Shown here in pieces: positions 49,902-63,182 of a stretch of DNA of 64,000 bases. Numbering within the stretch: position 1 is the stretch's first letter; every line of letters starts with the position of its first letter. The DNA is from Tubulanus polymorphus (lineage: Eukaryota; Nemertea; Palaeonemertea; Tubulaniformes; Tubulanidae). Under the pieces are notes generated by a model. The model did no database searches. It was not told the DNA's origin and saw nothing but the letters and a program-made list of their open reading frames with translations. The stretch is taken from positions 3,419,001 through 3,483,000 of the forward strand of contig NC_134029.1 in assembly GCF_964204645.1 (NCBI RefSeq), in the 5' to 3' direction. Position numbers and translations under genes: made by a program.

Positions 49902-52900
49902 TTATCTGAAAGAGAAAAATGCATCCGATGAATGAGAGTGATTGATGAAGATCGAAATTCTTAAAACCATGCAAACTCTAAACAGTTGATCATTATTTCA
50001 TGTACAGTGAGTTATGTGCAATGCTGTACACGATTCTCTCCCACAAATATTACAATTCATAAAATACATACACATCCAGACCAGTCCGAAAACTTTGCTT
50101 AGAGTCACAAAACCTTCCCTAAATCAGATCATATCATCAGATCTCATTTGGGAAAGTTACACCCATTGCGTGGAATTCCCAACCCCATTGACTCCTAGCA
50201 TTTGAACGACAGCTCAAGACACAAGGTTCAATTCATCACCAGTTTCTGAGTGCCTTCGATAGATAGTTCTTATAAATTTACAAGAGACTTAAATTCATAA
50301 TCCTATCCTGTCAAATTCTCAAAACGTAGTGCTTAAACTTATGTACATGGGAAAAATTGTGGTGCATATATAGTTTATTGACTGAACAGATTGTGAAGAT
50401 ATAGATTTAACAACGACAAGAGAAACAATGAACGCACCTGGTCGACGGTGGTGGAAACCATGGCATTCTCACTGAATTAACAGATGTGGCTGATGTTGTA
50501 GGATAAAGTCCTGCAAGCAAAATCAAGCTGTGTTAGCGAGGTGAATGCTGCAAGCAATTATTGATTCACTTATTCCTCGTATTAGATGATTAAGTGCGAG
50601 GGGATGAATCTTCATGTTACACCCCTGATCCTGTTATTGTGCAGATATTGAACACCTAATTGTTGTTGACAATTATTGCAGTTAGTGTCAAAAAGTGTAT
50701 ACGTATAACATATAAATACATACCTTGTGGACTGATAGGCGTATGTGCCATTGGACTGTGTGTTGGACTGTACATACCTATAAATAACACCCATAAGAGA
50801 ATCAACTTTTCAGTAAACACTACAATATATACTTGATAGCAATTTTATTGAAAATATCTTTTAATGGTGAAATCATAAATTCCTTGTGTCGGGATAGTTT
50901 CATTTCAATTCTTAGTATGCCGACAAAAATCTAGTGCATTCGGAATACTGACAAAATCAAGCATTCAGTCGATCAGTCGAACTGAACAAAGAACCAGCGT
51001 TCTCTATTTGCTTGAATTTTTTAAAGGGGCTGCATTCATTGTTATATTTCAGAGCAATTATCGACATTGATAAAACGTTGACATCGACTCTGGTAGGAGC
51101 AGAAGATATCTTACGAGGGGTGGTTGTGAAAATGGAAGGGGTGGCTGCCCCGCTAAAACCTGCCGAACACTGAACTAAAACAGGGTGATGTATTAATAAT
51201 ACCAGTACGTACCGACAGATGGAAGATTAGTCGGTGATATTTGACGATGTTGATTCATTAAGTTATGAGTTTGATTATCCTTCACAGCGGCCGACATGTC
51301 GAGGTGATACGATCGCGATAAATTCGGCACCCCGCTCGGCGGAGACATGTTTCGCCACGACGACGATGACGACGATGGCGGCGTCGATTGTTGCGGGTAC
51401 GCCGATTGATTCATTAACATCGCGTGTAACAGATGAGGAGTGGCCACCGATTGTTGCTGTAAGAGTTTATTCTGTTGTAACAGTCTCTGATGAGAGAAAT
51501 CCGGCACCAAATCGTTCGCAGCACGCGGTGAATACGTTACTGTTGAGTTGTTACCGGCAGACGACGTCATCGTACTCGAGGGGGCGCTGTTCGCGATATT
51601 ACGCAACAATTCGTTGAAATCGTCGCCGACCGTTTCGGAAATTTTATTCGCCGGACGACCAGAGCGATTCAGAGCGGAAAACGGATTCGATATTTCGGTG
51701 GTCGTCGTTTGTTGTTGGATCGATGATTTGATATTTTGTGTCTGACGGGTCGGACCCCCCGTCGCTATATTATGCTGCTGAGTTTGACCCTGAGATAAAT
51801 GCATCCGTTGTTGCTGCTGCTGCTGCGGTGAAATGTATCCAGTTTTTGGAGAAGTTTGCTGCTGCTGCTGCTGTTTAACATGAGGGGGCGATGAACCGAT
51901 AAAAGGTGGTGATAGCGGTCCTGTGTGCGCACGTTTTGGAGACTGCATTAAATTCTGTTGCTGTTTCGCGTAATTAGCCGTAACCTCCAGTAAGGCGGAT
52001 GCGGCTGACCGCTGCTGCTGATTGGCCAACGACGTTTGAGTATCGATATGCGTTAACCAATCAGAATGTTGCTGCTGCTGCTGCTGATGATGGTGGTGAT
52101 GCTGGGGAGATTTATCTTTGACGGGTGATGTTTTATTACCGCTCGACGGAGCGGATGAATTGAAATACGGAGACATGAAGCTGTTATTCGCGACACTTGA
52201 TTGTTTATTGTTCACATTCGAATTGCGTTCAACTGCGCTCGAATTTGCGACGATCGAATTATTGTGCTGCGGTCGAACGGTTGACGCGAACTGTTGACCG
52301 TGGCGACCGGTATTCGAATGAGATTGATTCGCGTTCATGTCGCCGCTCTTTGAATGGCCGCTCGACGAATACTTCGCGTAAGAAGAATTCGTTTCAGATT
52401 TCGTAGTCGTCGTTTTCTTATTTCCTAGCGACGGCGGTTTATCGTTTAAATGTTTTGTAGTCGTCGACGACGACATGTCGATATCGGGCATCAATAAATC
52501 GGGCGCGTCTTGAATCAGATCGATCAGAGCAGCCTCCGCGGCGTCGATGCCGCCTTCTAGTTCAGCGGCGTCTTTCATATCGATCTCCTGAAACTCAGCC
52601 GACGGATCGAACAGATTGTTGATGAATTTCATATCGACCCCGTCGTGTTTGACCTTGTTTCCGGTCGACAGACGGATCGTCGGTGGTTTCGGCGTCGAAG
52701 GAGGCGTCGGAATCGGTTTCATTACGGGGTGTTTCGGTTTCGAATCGGGAAGCATGTACGGATACACGACCGGCGGTTTCGGTTGCGCTTTTTTCTTCTC
52801 GGGAACGTGAAGCGGCGCCATACTGGCGAGACTCGTCGAAATATCCGCTTTATCCGAAACTTTCAGTTTCTTCGGCTGCTTCGCCAACCTGTAAATAATC

Positions 52901-55900
52901 AATAAGTTTCTTCAGTAACCGTATTATGAATTTTCAATTCATGAGACAATTGGTTACAATAGATGCACGGTCTCGACGTCGAGTCCAAAATGGCATTAAA
53001 ATCTTAAGACTAGTATTTCGCAATAGAACTAAGATGGTCTTAGAATCTTCTAAACCATGACTTGCGCAACTAGCTCTAAAACTGTCTGTACATCCCACTT
53101 TCTCTGTTAAGTTAAGACTAGAAAGAGTCAATCGATACAATACTACAATAGACTGCACTTGATCTCACTGAAATAATAATTTTCTCCAAGGCAAATGAAT
53201 TCTAGGGTCGTCAGAGCGATTTTATAATACCCGCCACGTGATATCTGAGACAATTGCTGCTACTAGAGTCTACTAGAGTTTGTGAAATGTCGCAGATTTG
53301 AAAATAGCCTGAAATGATACTCACGCAGCAGGGTTTGTATATGGAGTGTGTACAGAACGACTTTCTTTATATAAACTACGTGTATTCATCCAACCTTTCG
53401 GCCACAAACAAACGATCTCCGATTCGAGATACTGTTTCAGATATTCTTCAGCCGTTTGTCCGCGAGATTTTGAAATAACGAACATTCCCATCGAATTCGA
53501 CACGACATCGCACAACAATTTCCTGAAAAACAGACAAAAAATTTTGAATATGGAAATCTCTTCACATAATGGAGCACATATTGATTAGACTCTGCTCACC
53601 ATATAAGGTACACAAATTCCGGGGCAATCTGAGCAGGGATCGGTCGTGCAATTGTCCGGGGGGCAGTTGTCCGCGGGGGGAGGGGCAATTGTCCTGATGC
53701 CAAATTGGAGTAACAATATTTGTACCATATCATGCGGGGCATGTAATCTATGTATGCAGGAAGTGGAGCACACTTTGTCCTGATCTATACCGACCTGACT
53801 TTATCAGTCCAGATGAATTTTCTCCGAGGTCCGCGAATCTGTTTAGGTCTCTCACCCGTAGCTGGTTTCTCCACGTTTTCTCCCTCGCTATCGCTGTCCT
53901 CTTTCTCTTTCGGTTTTTCACCGGCTTGTAATCTGTATCGATTGATAATAATATCTTAAACAAATTCTCTTTCACGAAGACAAATAGCCCTGAATCATTA
54001 GCCCAGTTTACACACATACCTCAACAGGTTAGTCGCTTGACAATCGGTGTTGTACTTTTCTAAGATGGCTGGCATCATCTGATTGATCTCTGCAAAGAAA
54101 TCGATCGACTAACTACATAGAACACTAGCGATGAAATACTCCCGACGGTAATAATCTAACCATATAAAACATGAGGAAAGATTTATTTATATCTATCCTG
54201 AGCAACTGATTACTTCCTCATTGTACCTAGTAGCTACTGTGAAAGCCAGTGATGATGAAATTCATAATTTCAGTAGTTAAAACTATTAAATTAAACCAAA
54301 CCGTTTTGAGTGTGATATTTGTTTTCAAGCTGTACTCTGGACTCAATATCCCGTCAAAGAAAACATACAACATTCATTCATCGAAATGTGAACGTACCGT
54401 CTCTGAGTTTATCGACCGGTTCTTTCAGTTTGTTGTCCTGTTCGAGCAGCAGTAGTTTTTTCGCACGTTTTAACAGCGTATCTTTACTACACGGCAGAAA
54501 CGCGGCTAGATGACTGAATACGGTCGATCGGTTTCCACAACTCAGATTCTGACGACAATCTTTATAGATTCCGTGAAGCAGTTTATTGACGCTCGGCGTG
54601 AAAAACTTACATTTACCCTGCGCTGCAGATTCGATAGCCGCCTGAAATTAATTGAAAATAATACTTTAAAGCTTAATATTTTGTAGTCAGTTTTGTGTAA
54701 CAATAATACGTAGATATCAAACAATGCCAAGGGTCAGTTTGATGAACTGTGGAATTTTCACATCCTTGCAATTGGCTTTTTTCACACAACAAAAAATACC
54801 AGGATTTTTCATAAATTTTTTCGCATGATCTTTCGCTTAATTTTTTACATCAATATCACGTCGAGATACGATAACAATAACATATGCGGCAGATTATAAA
54901 TACACATTTTCATGATTTTTCACATCAATCCGACCCTTCCCCGTCTGAATAGCAATCGAATGAACATTTCTAATAATTTTCGTTAAGCAGACATTCATTT
55001 TCACAATCTGACCCGCGCTCTGTAATGCATCATCTAAAATAACCCACACACTCACGTGTTTAATACGATCGATTTTATCCACCAAATATTCGGACATATC
55101 ATCGGGAAGTTTGGCCGCATTCGCTGGATTAATCAGAGTGCTATCATCGAAATCTTTCCCCGTTGAATCATTAATTGACGGTTGTTTCACCGGATTTAAC
55201 ACAGTTTTAGATGATTTTTGAGGCGAGTCCGACGATGACACCGTTTTCACTGATTTACTCAACACAGCGCTGTTCACCACTGATTCGATCGTAGAGTCTA
55301 GTTTAGTCAGTTTAGCAGACGACGGCTGTGTCTGCTGCTGCTGCTGCGTAGTGACGGATTTATTCACGTCGCTATCGACATCGCTCTCCTCCGACGACGA
55401 CGATGAATCTGATGATTCCGATGATTCGCTACCTGACGATTCGGATGAGGATTTTTTGTTGTGTGAAGAAGATGCGGTGGGAGCTGCAGCGCTGACACCG
55501 CCCCCGCTACTGCTCACACCGTTCACTTTGTTGGCAGGATTCGACTTCGGGACAATTGAGGTAGATTTCTTCAATGAATCACCTGAAGTAGTTTTCCTAA
55601 AATAAATATTAAATCAAATCAGATCAGTTACAAAAGTTGTCTTAGTTAGAGATCAGCGCATACAAAACTCCTTGGTATTTCCTTGACCAAAAGTTCCTCG
55701 ATTAAAATTGAATTAATGGTCAGTGGGAGCTGTTCCTTATCTTGCCACTCGTCACCAGCAAGAAAAGCAAGACACCAATAATTAAAATTCCTGGGCAGGG
55801 TTTCATAGATGTGGAAGTAAAATAATCCCTAGGAATATTTTGAAGTTCGTCAGTTATAACCACAGTTTCTCATTGTTACTATAGTGGTTGTCACCTATAT

Positions 55901-58900
55901 TGAGGATTTACCCCTACGGATAACTTTGACACTCGGTCTATGAAACCGGGCCCTGCACTTTTTCTTGATTTTCTAGAAAAGTTGGGATTCCCTGAGTTAC
56001 CCTACAGGGAAATTTAAATTGCGAATTCCTTGATTTCTCTGGTCCGTAAGAAACCCGTCTGTTCCTAAAATTTCTCAGCTATGTCCGAAGTTTCAAGGTT
56101 ATGTGTACTTACAACAAAGGCTTTGCTATTTTGACTTTCTTTTTGGGATGTTGCCCATCAGCATTATTCACTAATTTCTTCTTTTTCTTATCACTGACTA
56201 GATTCGAACTGTTATTGTTATTTACAGGTTTCTTCTGAAAATGAAGTGAATCGAAAAAATACCGTAGTATGAATTCTATTAATCCTAAATAGGCAGCTCA
56301 GTCATTTAGAATCAATCTAGTAAGGACAATAATACGAACCACAACTTTGCTATCGTTTTCCGACTCGGAATCTGAAGTTATTTTCTGAAAAGATGAATCC
56401 AAACAGATGATGCATAGAACTCATATGAACTAATTTAGGAGGAAGAGGGTATTTATCAATGGCTATATTGTCAGTTCTGCATTAAAGGTTTAGATTTCAA
56501 GACCAAGAACGGGGGCAATGAGTTGCATAGTCAAGGGTTAGATTCAAAACCAGTCTGGTTTTAGAACATCTTAGTTCTATAGCCAAGGTTGCACAGCACA
56601 GGTTGCACTAAGATTCGATCATCTGCGAATTGGTTTTTAAGACATTAATGTCACATCGCGCAAGCTCAAGTCGCGGTTTCGGCCAAGACTCATTTGTCGG
56701 ATCTTAGCTACACTCAGATCACCCGAGATCTATTATCATTTTGAAGTCATGTGATGTCTAAACTTATGCCGCAAAAATTCTCCGGCTGAAAGATCAGTGA
56801 CTGGTTGCCGTTTCAGTACGAACCGGGTCGGATCTGCTGCGACCTGAGTCAGGCTTGACAACTGAAGACCGGTCTCAAAGGCCATTCTTGGACTTAAGTT
56901 GTGATCATGAAACAGGGCACCGGTGCCAACTGAACTCACTTTAATTCGTTTACGTTTCTTTTTAACCATCGTGCTGCTGCTGATGAAGTCATCATCATCC
57001 CCGGAATCATCGCTGATCTGACGGAAATCCAGAACTCCCGAATTGATGTAAAATCCACCGAGTTTCGTCGTCAACGACAACGGCACAACTTCGTCATACT
57101 AAAACGATATTTCAGAAAAAGTAGAGTAGAAGAAATAGAATGAAGCAAGACACGAGTTGCAGTGGTACAAGTGCCGACAGTTTGACTATGAACGGGAAAA
57201 AAACCCAGTTTTTGCCAGGTAAATTTGAAAGGTTTCACCATCGTCCACGTAAACACATGTATCATCTCAAATTATTGAAAACCTTCTCTGTTTTAAACAA
57301 TTCATCAAAATGTCTAAATTTACCAATTTCGCTTTAGATAAATTCTGACAACAATCATTATCATTTCCAGTACATTCAGCAAAGTACATTTAACAAATTG
57401 TAACCTTTTGTGTAATGAGGATGCTGTGCTGCACCAGCTATCTTGCTAGATCGGGTACAAACCAATAGAACAACTCGAAATAAAAATTTAGTTCATTTTC
57501 AATTAACTTTCATCGAGAACTTAAGCCTCCTAAATCAGAAATTAGACTGATCTCCAGGTACAGCGTGATTTTTACTCATCATTTGTTGAATTTGAGAAAT
57601 TTTTTCTAAATTCTAATTGAATTTGAATGGCACACAAGTGTGAACCCAGTGGATCCTTGCTTGCCACAGTCAAACATAGCTTCCTATGAATTAGTGATTA
57701 CTTACAGCCTCAGTGTTATCTACAAATGGATCTGTGTCATCGTAACCATCTCCCAAATCTATCATATCTTGTAAACGTCCGATCTTTGACTTACGCATAT
57801 GTTTCTTTTTCGCCTTATGACCCTAGAAAAAGGATAATAAATAAATCAGTCTCTCTTTCATGGCCCAGAGTCAAATTTCACAAAAAAGGATTAACTCATA
57901 AATAAATTGAAAATCAAGTGAAATAATGAGGAAATTAAATTAGTTTCGTAGAGTCAAATATTTTCGTGAATCTTGGTCCAGCACAGTATATTCTCTCATT
58001 CTGACATCTCAACTTACATATTTCTGTTCAAATGATTTAGCCAGCTCTTCCAGTTTGCGTTGTTCAGCCAGATCTTGTGCCGCAAACGGATCCATTTCTT
58101 TAAGTTTCTCATCATCATTGTCCTAGAATAGAAATATTCTATCTTATGAAACAACGACCCGAGAACTTCATCTTAAATTGCATTCTACCTCTACAGGTAA
58201 AGGTTTCATTGAATATTCTCAATCTTTGAAAGAAAAAAAACTATATTTCATAATTGTTCTATTTCAGAGCAGAATAATTTTTTAACCTTATCATAATACA
58301 ATTCAGAGTAGAAATATCTAAATTCATCACGCTATCATAATAGAAACTTTGAACTATCAGAATCTCATTTCAAAATTGTTTTTATGTTCAAAGACATTAA
58401 AACGATGCTGGATAAAAACTAAAGATTGTCATCACTAAATTATAAGGTTCTGTGAATTCATTTTCAGTCATAAAATAATTTATAAATTCTTAACTTATCG
58501 CTTAAAATCCGCATCTTATTTATTTGAGGATATTAGGAAATTAAAGGCGTGCGTTGGTTTTTGTTTTGCTATTTTCGAGTCATCTACGTTTATTTGAGAG
58601 TTGGCGTTGAATTGCTATTTTGAATTTAGCGCTTCCCGCTGCGCGAACTTTAACCCCACGAAAATAATTAGGGCATAACCGCAGCTCGCAGTAGCCCGGC
58701 AGCAGCGGTACAGCACCCTCAAACGAGCCCCAGCACAATACACCGCACACGCACACACGCCGTCGCTCCGACACAGCAGCATAGATCACCGTACAAACAT
58801 GACACCTTGTGACCTAGTTTCCCTAGGAACCAGTCGGAACCCAATCAATAATATTATTCAATCGATTGTTTCGATGATAAAATCGATGAAGATAAAAAAA

Positions 58901-60056
58901 TCTCCCACGTAATCAATAAATAGTGCATATAAAACCGATTTCCAGAACTCGGCTATTCACTCGCTGCTATTTCATAGATTTGCGAACGCAGCGCTATATT
59001 CGTCGGCTGGATTTTTTTGTATCGAGATTCGCAGGAAATCGTCTAAATCGTTCATAAAAATGAAATCAAAATGCAGCGTTTTTCACTGCAGCATTCTTTC
59101 GAAAATTCAATCTCACTTGTCTCGTATGGCGATAGCGTGAATAACGGGAAATATGTCGTTAACGCGTGGACGCAGTTGCGCTTAGCAGTCTGTGTGTCGA
59201 GTCTCGCCTACTTGTTTATTTTTATCTAAAAGCAATTACGATCTAGTTCCACCAATGCTTCGATGCACTATTAACCGTATCAAAAACCTTCAGATTTCAA
59301 CATTTCGCCAAAATATCCAGTGAAATGACACTACTCGACGAGCTTCGTTATGAACGAATGTAAGAAGAGGCCCGCCGACTTTCGTAACATAGCCAAAACC
59401 ATGACAGGCAATATGGCTGCATTAAGTACCGTCTCAATTATTATGATCTGGTTGGGAAAAATGTCCGAATTCTCCCCCAAAGACGACACGAACAAGAAAT
59501 ATGTGAAGAGAGGAGAAAACGAACGTGTGTGGAGGGTTCGAACACTAGCCATGCGAAACCAGCACGTGTCCACAACTATCCCGGTTACACGGAATATCGA
59601 ATCGAAAAAAAACCTGAAAACTGGGACAAATTCGCACAAAATGGCGTCGGATCGCTGCTAGAATGTATTAACATTATTATATAGCTCTGGTTCGGCTTCG
59701 AAAATGTAGTTGATTTACAAGAGGGAATAGTTCCCGCCGCGTACCAACAAAAATGACGATCTTCTCTTAACTTTGACCGGCCGCGAAAAACCGGTAGAAA
59801 TCAGCGAAAAACAGTCGACAACTCAATTTATTAATTATTACCGTTAGAATATGTATATAAGAGAATTTTTCGGAGACTTAATCGCACTTACCACGGCGTC
59901 TTTCAATAATTCCAAGTAGGAGAACTCGGCAAACGTTTTATCGTCGGATTCTCCGATATCTAACTCGAATCGGAGAACAGGTGGACATTTTTCGGGCTTT
60001 TTCTTGCCGTCTAGAGGCACATTCGACGTCAATTCTACTCGTCTAGGTTCTGCCAT
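49902..60056 (-). CDS. UBN: Ubinuclein (UBN1/UBN2), HIRA histone-chaperone complex subunit
   Basis: Exons, 5' to 3': 59892-60056, 58018-58122, 57706-57822, 56940-57098, 56340-56384, 56113-56234, 55056-55596, 54398-54641, 54020-54089, 53795-53932, 53325-53522, 51213-52888, then provisionally 50724-50777, 50438-50510 and a stop exon at 49902-49905; about 1236 residues. The N-terminus [11 protein letters not shown] and AEFSYLELL match the HIRA-binding NHRD. The Hpc2-related domain follows ([35 protein letters not shown]). The ubinuclein middle domain is at about 405-630 ([50 protein letters not shown]). A 560-residue Ser/Gln-rich tail has several polyQ and one polyH run. Ubinuclein binds H3.3-H4 and helps HIRA deposit H3.3 independently of replication. 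The C-terminal end is uncertain: exon 12 stays open past its GTACGT donor to a stop at 51193, which could be an intron-retained isoform. Confidence 0.93.
55790..55955 (+). mobile_element. 166-bp MITE-like element, copy B (ubinuclein intron 6)
   Basis: Same length and orientation as 4127-4292, with matching ends (CCTGGGCAGGGTTTCATAGA ... TCTATGAAACCGGGCCCTG) and interior. Confidence 0.75.
58600..58800. other. GC- and CpG-rich patch in ubinuclein intron 1
   Basis: About 200 bp much richer in GC and CpG than the surrounding intron (AGCAGCGGTACAGCACC, CGCACACGCACACACGCC). Both strands are open for 69 or fewer codons and no RNA family is recognisable. It could be an intronic regulatory element or an alternative promoter. 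Otherwise intron 1 (58123-59891) shows nothing. Confidence 0.3.
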
Positions 60057-60190
60057 TTCGTGTAGTCGACTTCTAATTCAGTTTTGATCACAGTTTATGC
60101 TTCATTTTTGGCAAAACGCACGAAAACTTCAACAACTCGAACTTCATCCTTCAATCACCGCCATTTTGTTTTATAGTACGCTCTAAGCTT
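60057..60190 (-). promoter_or_regulatory. Ubinuclein promoter/5' UTR with YY1-like site
   Basis: The word ACCGCCATTTTGTTT at 60157-60171 is identical to 10571-10585 at the UTP15 start. Read on the gene strand it contains AAAATGGCGG, a YY1-type initiator-proximal motif, about 100 bp upstream of the ubinuclein ATG. A GCGC-rich stretch (60190-60205) lies just upstream. Confidence 0.45.
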
Positions 60191-60422
60191 GCGCGCATGC
60201 GCGGTGACATTGCAGACGAATTTTTCAAGGTTGTTCACCAGGAGCCACGTGCCTTTGTTTACAAAACTAGCTGTCAATAATGCCAGCACTGTGGCACATA
60301 AATCATCATAATCTGAGCTTACACAGTGTACGTAGATTCTTCCTTAATTCTGCGATGAAGTTTCCAGAAAAATAAACAAATAAAAGCTATAGATTTCAAG
60401 CCATATTTACGCGGTAGTTACA

Positions 60423-60428
60423 TTTATT
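60423..60428 (-). promoter_or_regulatory. Poly(A) signal of ANKRD46-like gene
   Basis: AATAAA on the minus strand, about 195 nt after the ANKRD46-like stop; the ubinuclein promoter begins about 230 bp further on. Confidence 0.5.
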
Positions 60429-60622
60429 GATCAAAAAGATTCTTTAAATACAAAGTATAACTTCTTTATACAAAATAATAAAATTTTTTTGTAAAAACAT
60501 ATTTTATGCAAATGAAATATCAGCTTTAAAAATAAGAACTGAAAAAGTAAAACTATTTCTTACAAGTATTAGTGTACTTCCACATGATGAAAATGTTTTA
60601 GACTGAATCCTTTATCTAAACC

Positions 60623-61604
60623 TTAAAGTTCATCTCTTTCATAAGTGGCATCAATAGGTATCCTAGTGTCTATTAGTTTAACCAGACCATTCAGCATATA
60701 GGCAACATATAACGACAATAGCAATAAAGTTATTAGAACCAAAACTAACTTCTCGATACCCAAATCCAGACAGAAATCATACCAAGTATCGCGAACATTA
60801 CAAAAAATGTTGCTCTGAATTGTCTGATCATGAGGTTTATTTCCTCGTTCCTCTAATGACTGTAATTTCCGTAGATAGTTTATCACTTCAGTAGGGACTC
60901 CACGCCTTTGAGCGAGACATAAAGGTGTTTCTCCCCTCTTGTTCCTGAAAAAAAACATTACAAATTTTGAATCATTTTGTCTTCTGATATAATTATCAAT
61001 GTTTTACAATCTATTTCCATTGGAGAGACTCTACTTTTCACTGCGGCAAACAAGGATTCCACTAGTGGCAAGCGAGGATGCACCAGGCCAGATCTCTTTC
61101 AGATTTAATTAAAATCTTTCCAAAGTTTCTCAAGAATTAAAACTGACTTTCTGTGAACCCTTGAGATCAAGTTGAGTTTATTCAGGGACATGAATTTGCC
61201 TAATTTTTGAAGTGGGATCAAGTTGAAAATCTATGAAAGCTAATTGAAAATGAACTAAATTTTGATTGAGTTTGTCTTTGATCAGGTCTAGATCAGGCCA
61301 TAACTTACTTGACTAAAGCAGAGGCCCCGTATCTTGATAAACATTGAACCGTTGCGTAATGACCTGCTAGATGTAATGGCTGACTACCGAACATATCTGC
61401 AACTTCCACATCAGCTCCGTATAACAATAATAATTCCATCATATCAACTCTACCTCTGATCGTTACAACATGGAGAGGAGTTCGTCCTCGTTTATCGAAT
61501 TCATCCGGTTTTTTACCACTTTCTAGTAACTGTTTCAATAGATCGACATCACCCTCTAAACACGCATCCATCACGGTCAAATTTCTCTCCACTACATCAT
61601 CCAT
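60623..61604 (-). CDS. ANKRD46: ANKRD46-like ankyrin-repeat, tail-anchored membrane protein
   Basis: Coding exons 61309-61604 and 60623-60944 give 205 residues; human ANKRD46 is 232. About three ankyrin repeats are visible: VMDACLEGDVDLLKQLLESG, RGRTPLHVVTIRGRVDMMEL, GSQPLHLAGHYATVQCLSRY, plus NKRGETPLCLAQRRGV. Near the C-terminus, VRDTWYDFCLDLGIEKLV precedes one membrane span (LVLITLLLLSLYVAYMLNGL), matching the order and position in ANKRD46. It is probably a single-pass protein with the repeats in the cytosol; molecular role unknown. The ATG at 61604 follows an acceptor (TTACAG) and aligns with the vertebrate start. An upstream exon at about 62095 is likely 5' UTR. Confidence 0.88.
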
Positions 61605-62094
61605 ATCTGTAACAATTGCGTTAGAAACACTGGTCATGGGCAGGTTTCTCAAAAGTTGGTTTCAGTAAATGGGAAGGTAATTTTTCTACGAAATTTTCGA
61701 GTCTATTTGATTCGCGAGTTCGATATCTTTTCAGATATTGGTCTGATTGTTGGTAAAGCCTATCCGATTATCAAAAAGTATAAGCACCACCTCCAGATCT
61801 CTGTAATTGAAGATAACTACTCTAGTTCAATTTATACAATGGATCTATGGGTAAAAGTGCAGATCTGCACCTCTTCAATTACATTAAATATCATTGTTTC
61901 AGATTCAAAATGTCATCAGCAATTCATACATTGCCATTGGTTAATTTTAATATATCTTCACTAGAAAGATTTAGCCTGGATACTGTCATTCACTGATTCT
62001 GTAGATTGCGTCAATCACGAGAGGTGCGGATTTGCACTTTTACCGATTTATGCTTTGATTTACTGTTATTATCAGCTGTCAGATAGTTACTTAC

Positions 62095-62400
62095 CGGATG
62101 AGAACCGATAGGCAGCACCAGAGAATAGTTGAAATCCAGAAATTAAGAGCTCAATTAGAAATGGTAAAACCCAGACAGGAAAGCTACCAACGGAATTCCA
62201 CTCTCGGGAAATTCTACCTCGCCCGAAGCGTATGAATTTCCCTATTCGATTACACATCAGGGTACGTGTTCTCCGGAATGATTGAGCCCTCCCATAAACG
62301 GGCGACACATACGTGGCAATCATACGGCATAGTCCACTCAATATCCATTATAGGGAGCGTTAACCCTTTCTTCTGCCGTACATTCACCAACGCACAACGC
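62095..62400 (-). other. Candidate 5' exon of ANKRD46-like gene
   Basis: A strong donor (CCG|GTAAGTAACT) ends at 62095 and would splice to the acceptor before 61606. The upstream sequence stays open in the frame that joins the ankyrin ATG, and a basic/hydrophobic frame begins MIATYVSPVYGRAQSF. An N-terminal extension is therefore formally possible, but the vertebrate family starts at the downstream ATG, so UTR is preferred. The 5' boundary is not determined. Confidence 0.35.
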
Positions 62401-63182
62401 ATAACGCATTCATTTAGACTACAAAAGTTTATTTATGTAACGAAAAAAGAAACCAACAGGAACAACAGAAAAAGTAATTTTCGAAATATTTCATACACAT
62501 TAGCAAATTGTATTAAACCAAATCGATGATGATTTTACAGAATACTGAATAAGTGACTGAGCAAAGTCTGGAATCTCGATAAGACTTCGTGAAACTGGAC
62601 CCAAAAGACAAATGCTTTTTGAAGCGTTTATTACTACAGTAGATAATATGAAATTCGATAGAATTTCTTATCTCAAATACTGAGTTTTCAAAGTTGATAG
62701 CTCCTTTGAGAATAGCACTGATTGAAGTTTTAACCAAAAACAATGGGCAAGTGTCATTTTCACTCGAGTGAAACAAATCCTAAGAAAACTATATTGGATA
62801 GTACAACAAGAAAGAGAAAAAGAAACAGAAAACAGAAAGATAGAATTAATTCAAAACTAAATGGTGAGAAATAAAAAAGAATGTCCCTAGTTCCCCAGAC
62901 AAGAAATGTTTAGACAGGATGGCCACTTACGCATGTTTCAAAGGGTCGTTGAAATCTAAAATCAAATTTGTACATACACCACAACATATTATAAAACCTT
63001 TTTTAACTATTTACACTGACATTAGTTGTTAAAATTCTTCTGCAAAAGTAAAAATTTATGTTGCTTTCGAGCAAAAACAAAGATATCTTAACTTCACGAA
63101 ATTACTTCACTATGGCCACCCAGTAGATAGAAATTGATGACAAATTGATTGTGGTATTCTAATATAAAATCATAGGTTAAGA

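Noticed and set aside
51234-51617. 127-codon plus-strand frame over ubinuclein exon 12
   Set aside because: Antisense shadow of the Gln/Ser-rich coding exon; CAG-type repeats commonly open the opposite frame.
54894-55055. Continuation of ubinuclein exon 7 past 55056
   Set aside because: A strong GTGAGT donor at 55055 and a perfectly phased next exon (ubinuclein middle domain) show this is intron.
56736-56939. Open extension of ubinuclein exon 4
   Set aside because: The GTGAGT donor at 56939 joins in phase to 56384; the extension reads into low-similarity sequence and a stop.
59331-59661. Overlapping frames of about 100 codons on both strands in ubinuclein intron 1
   Set aside because: Neither shows a domain, a splice-consistent exon or a family resemblance; overlapping frames on both strands suggest chance openness.
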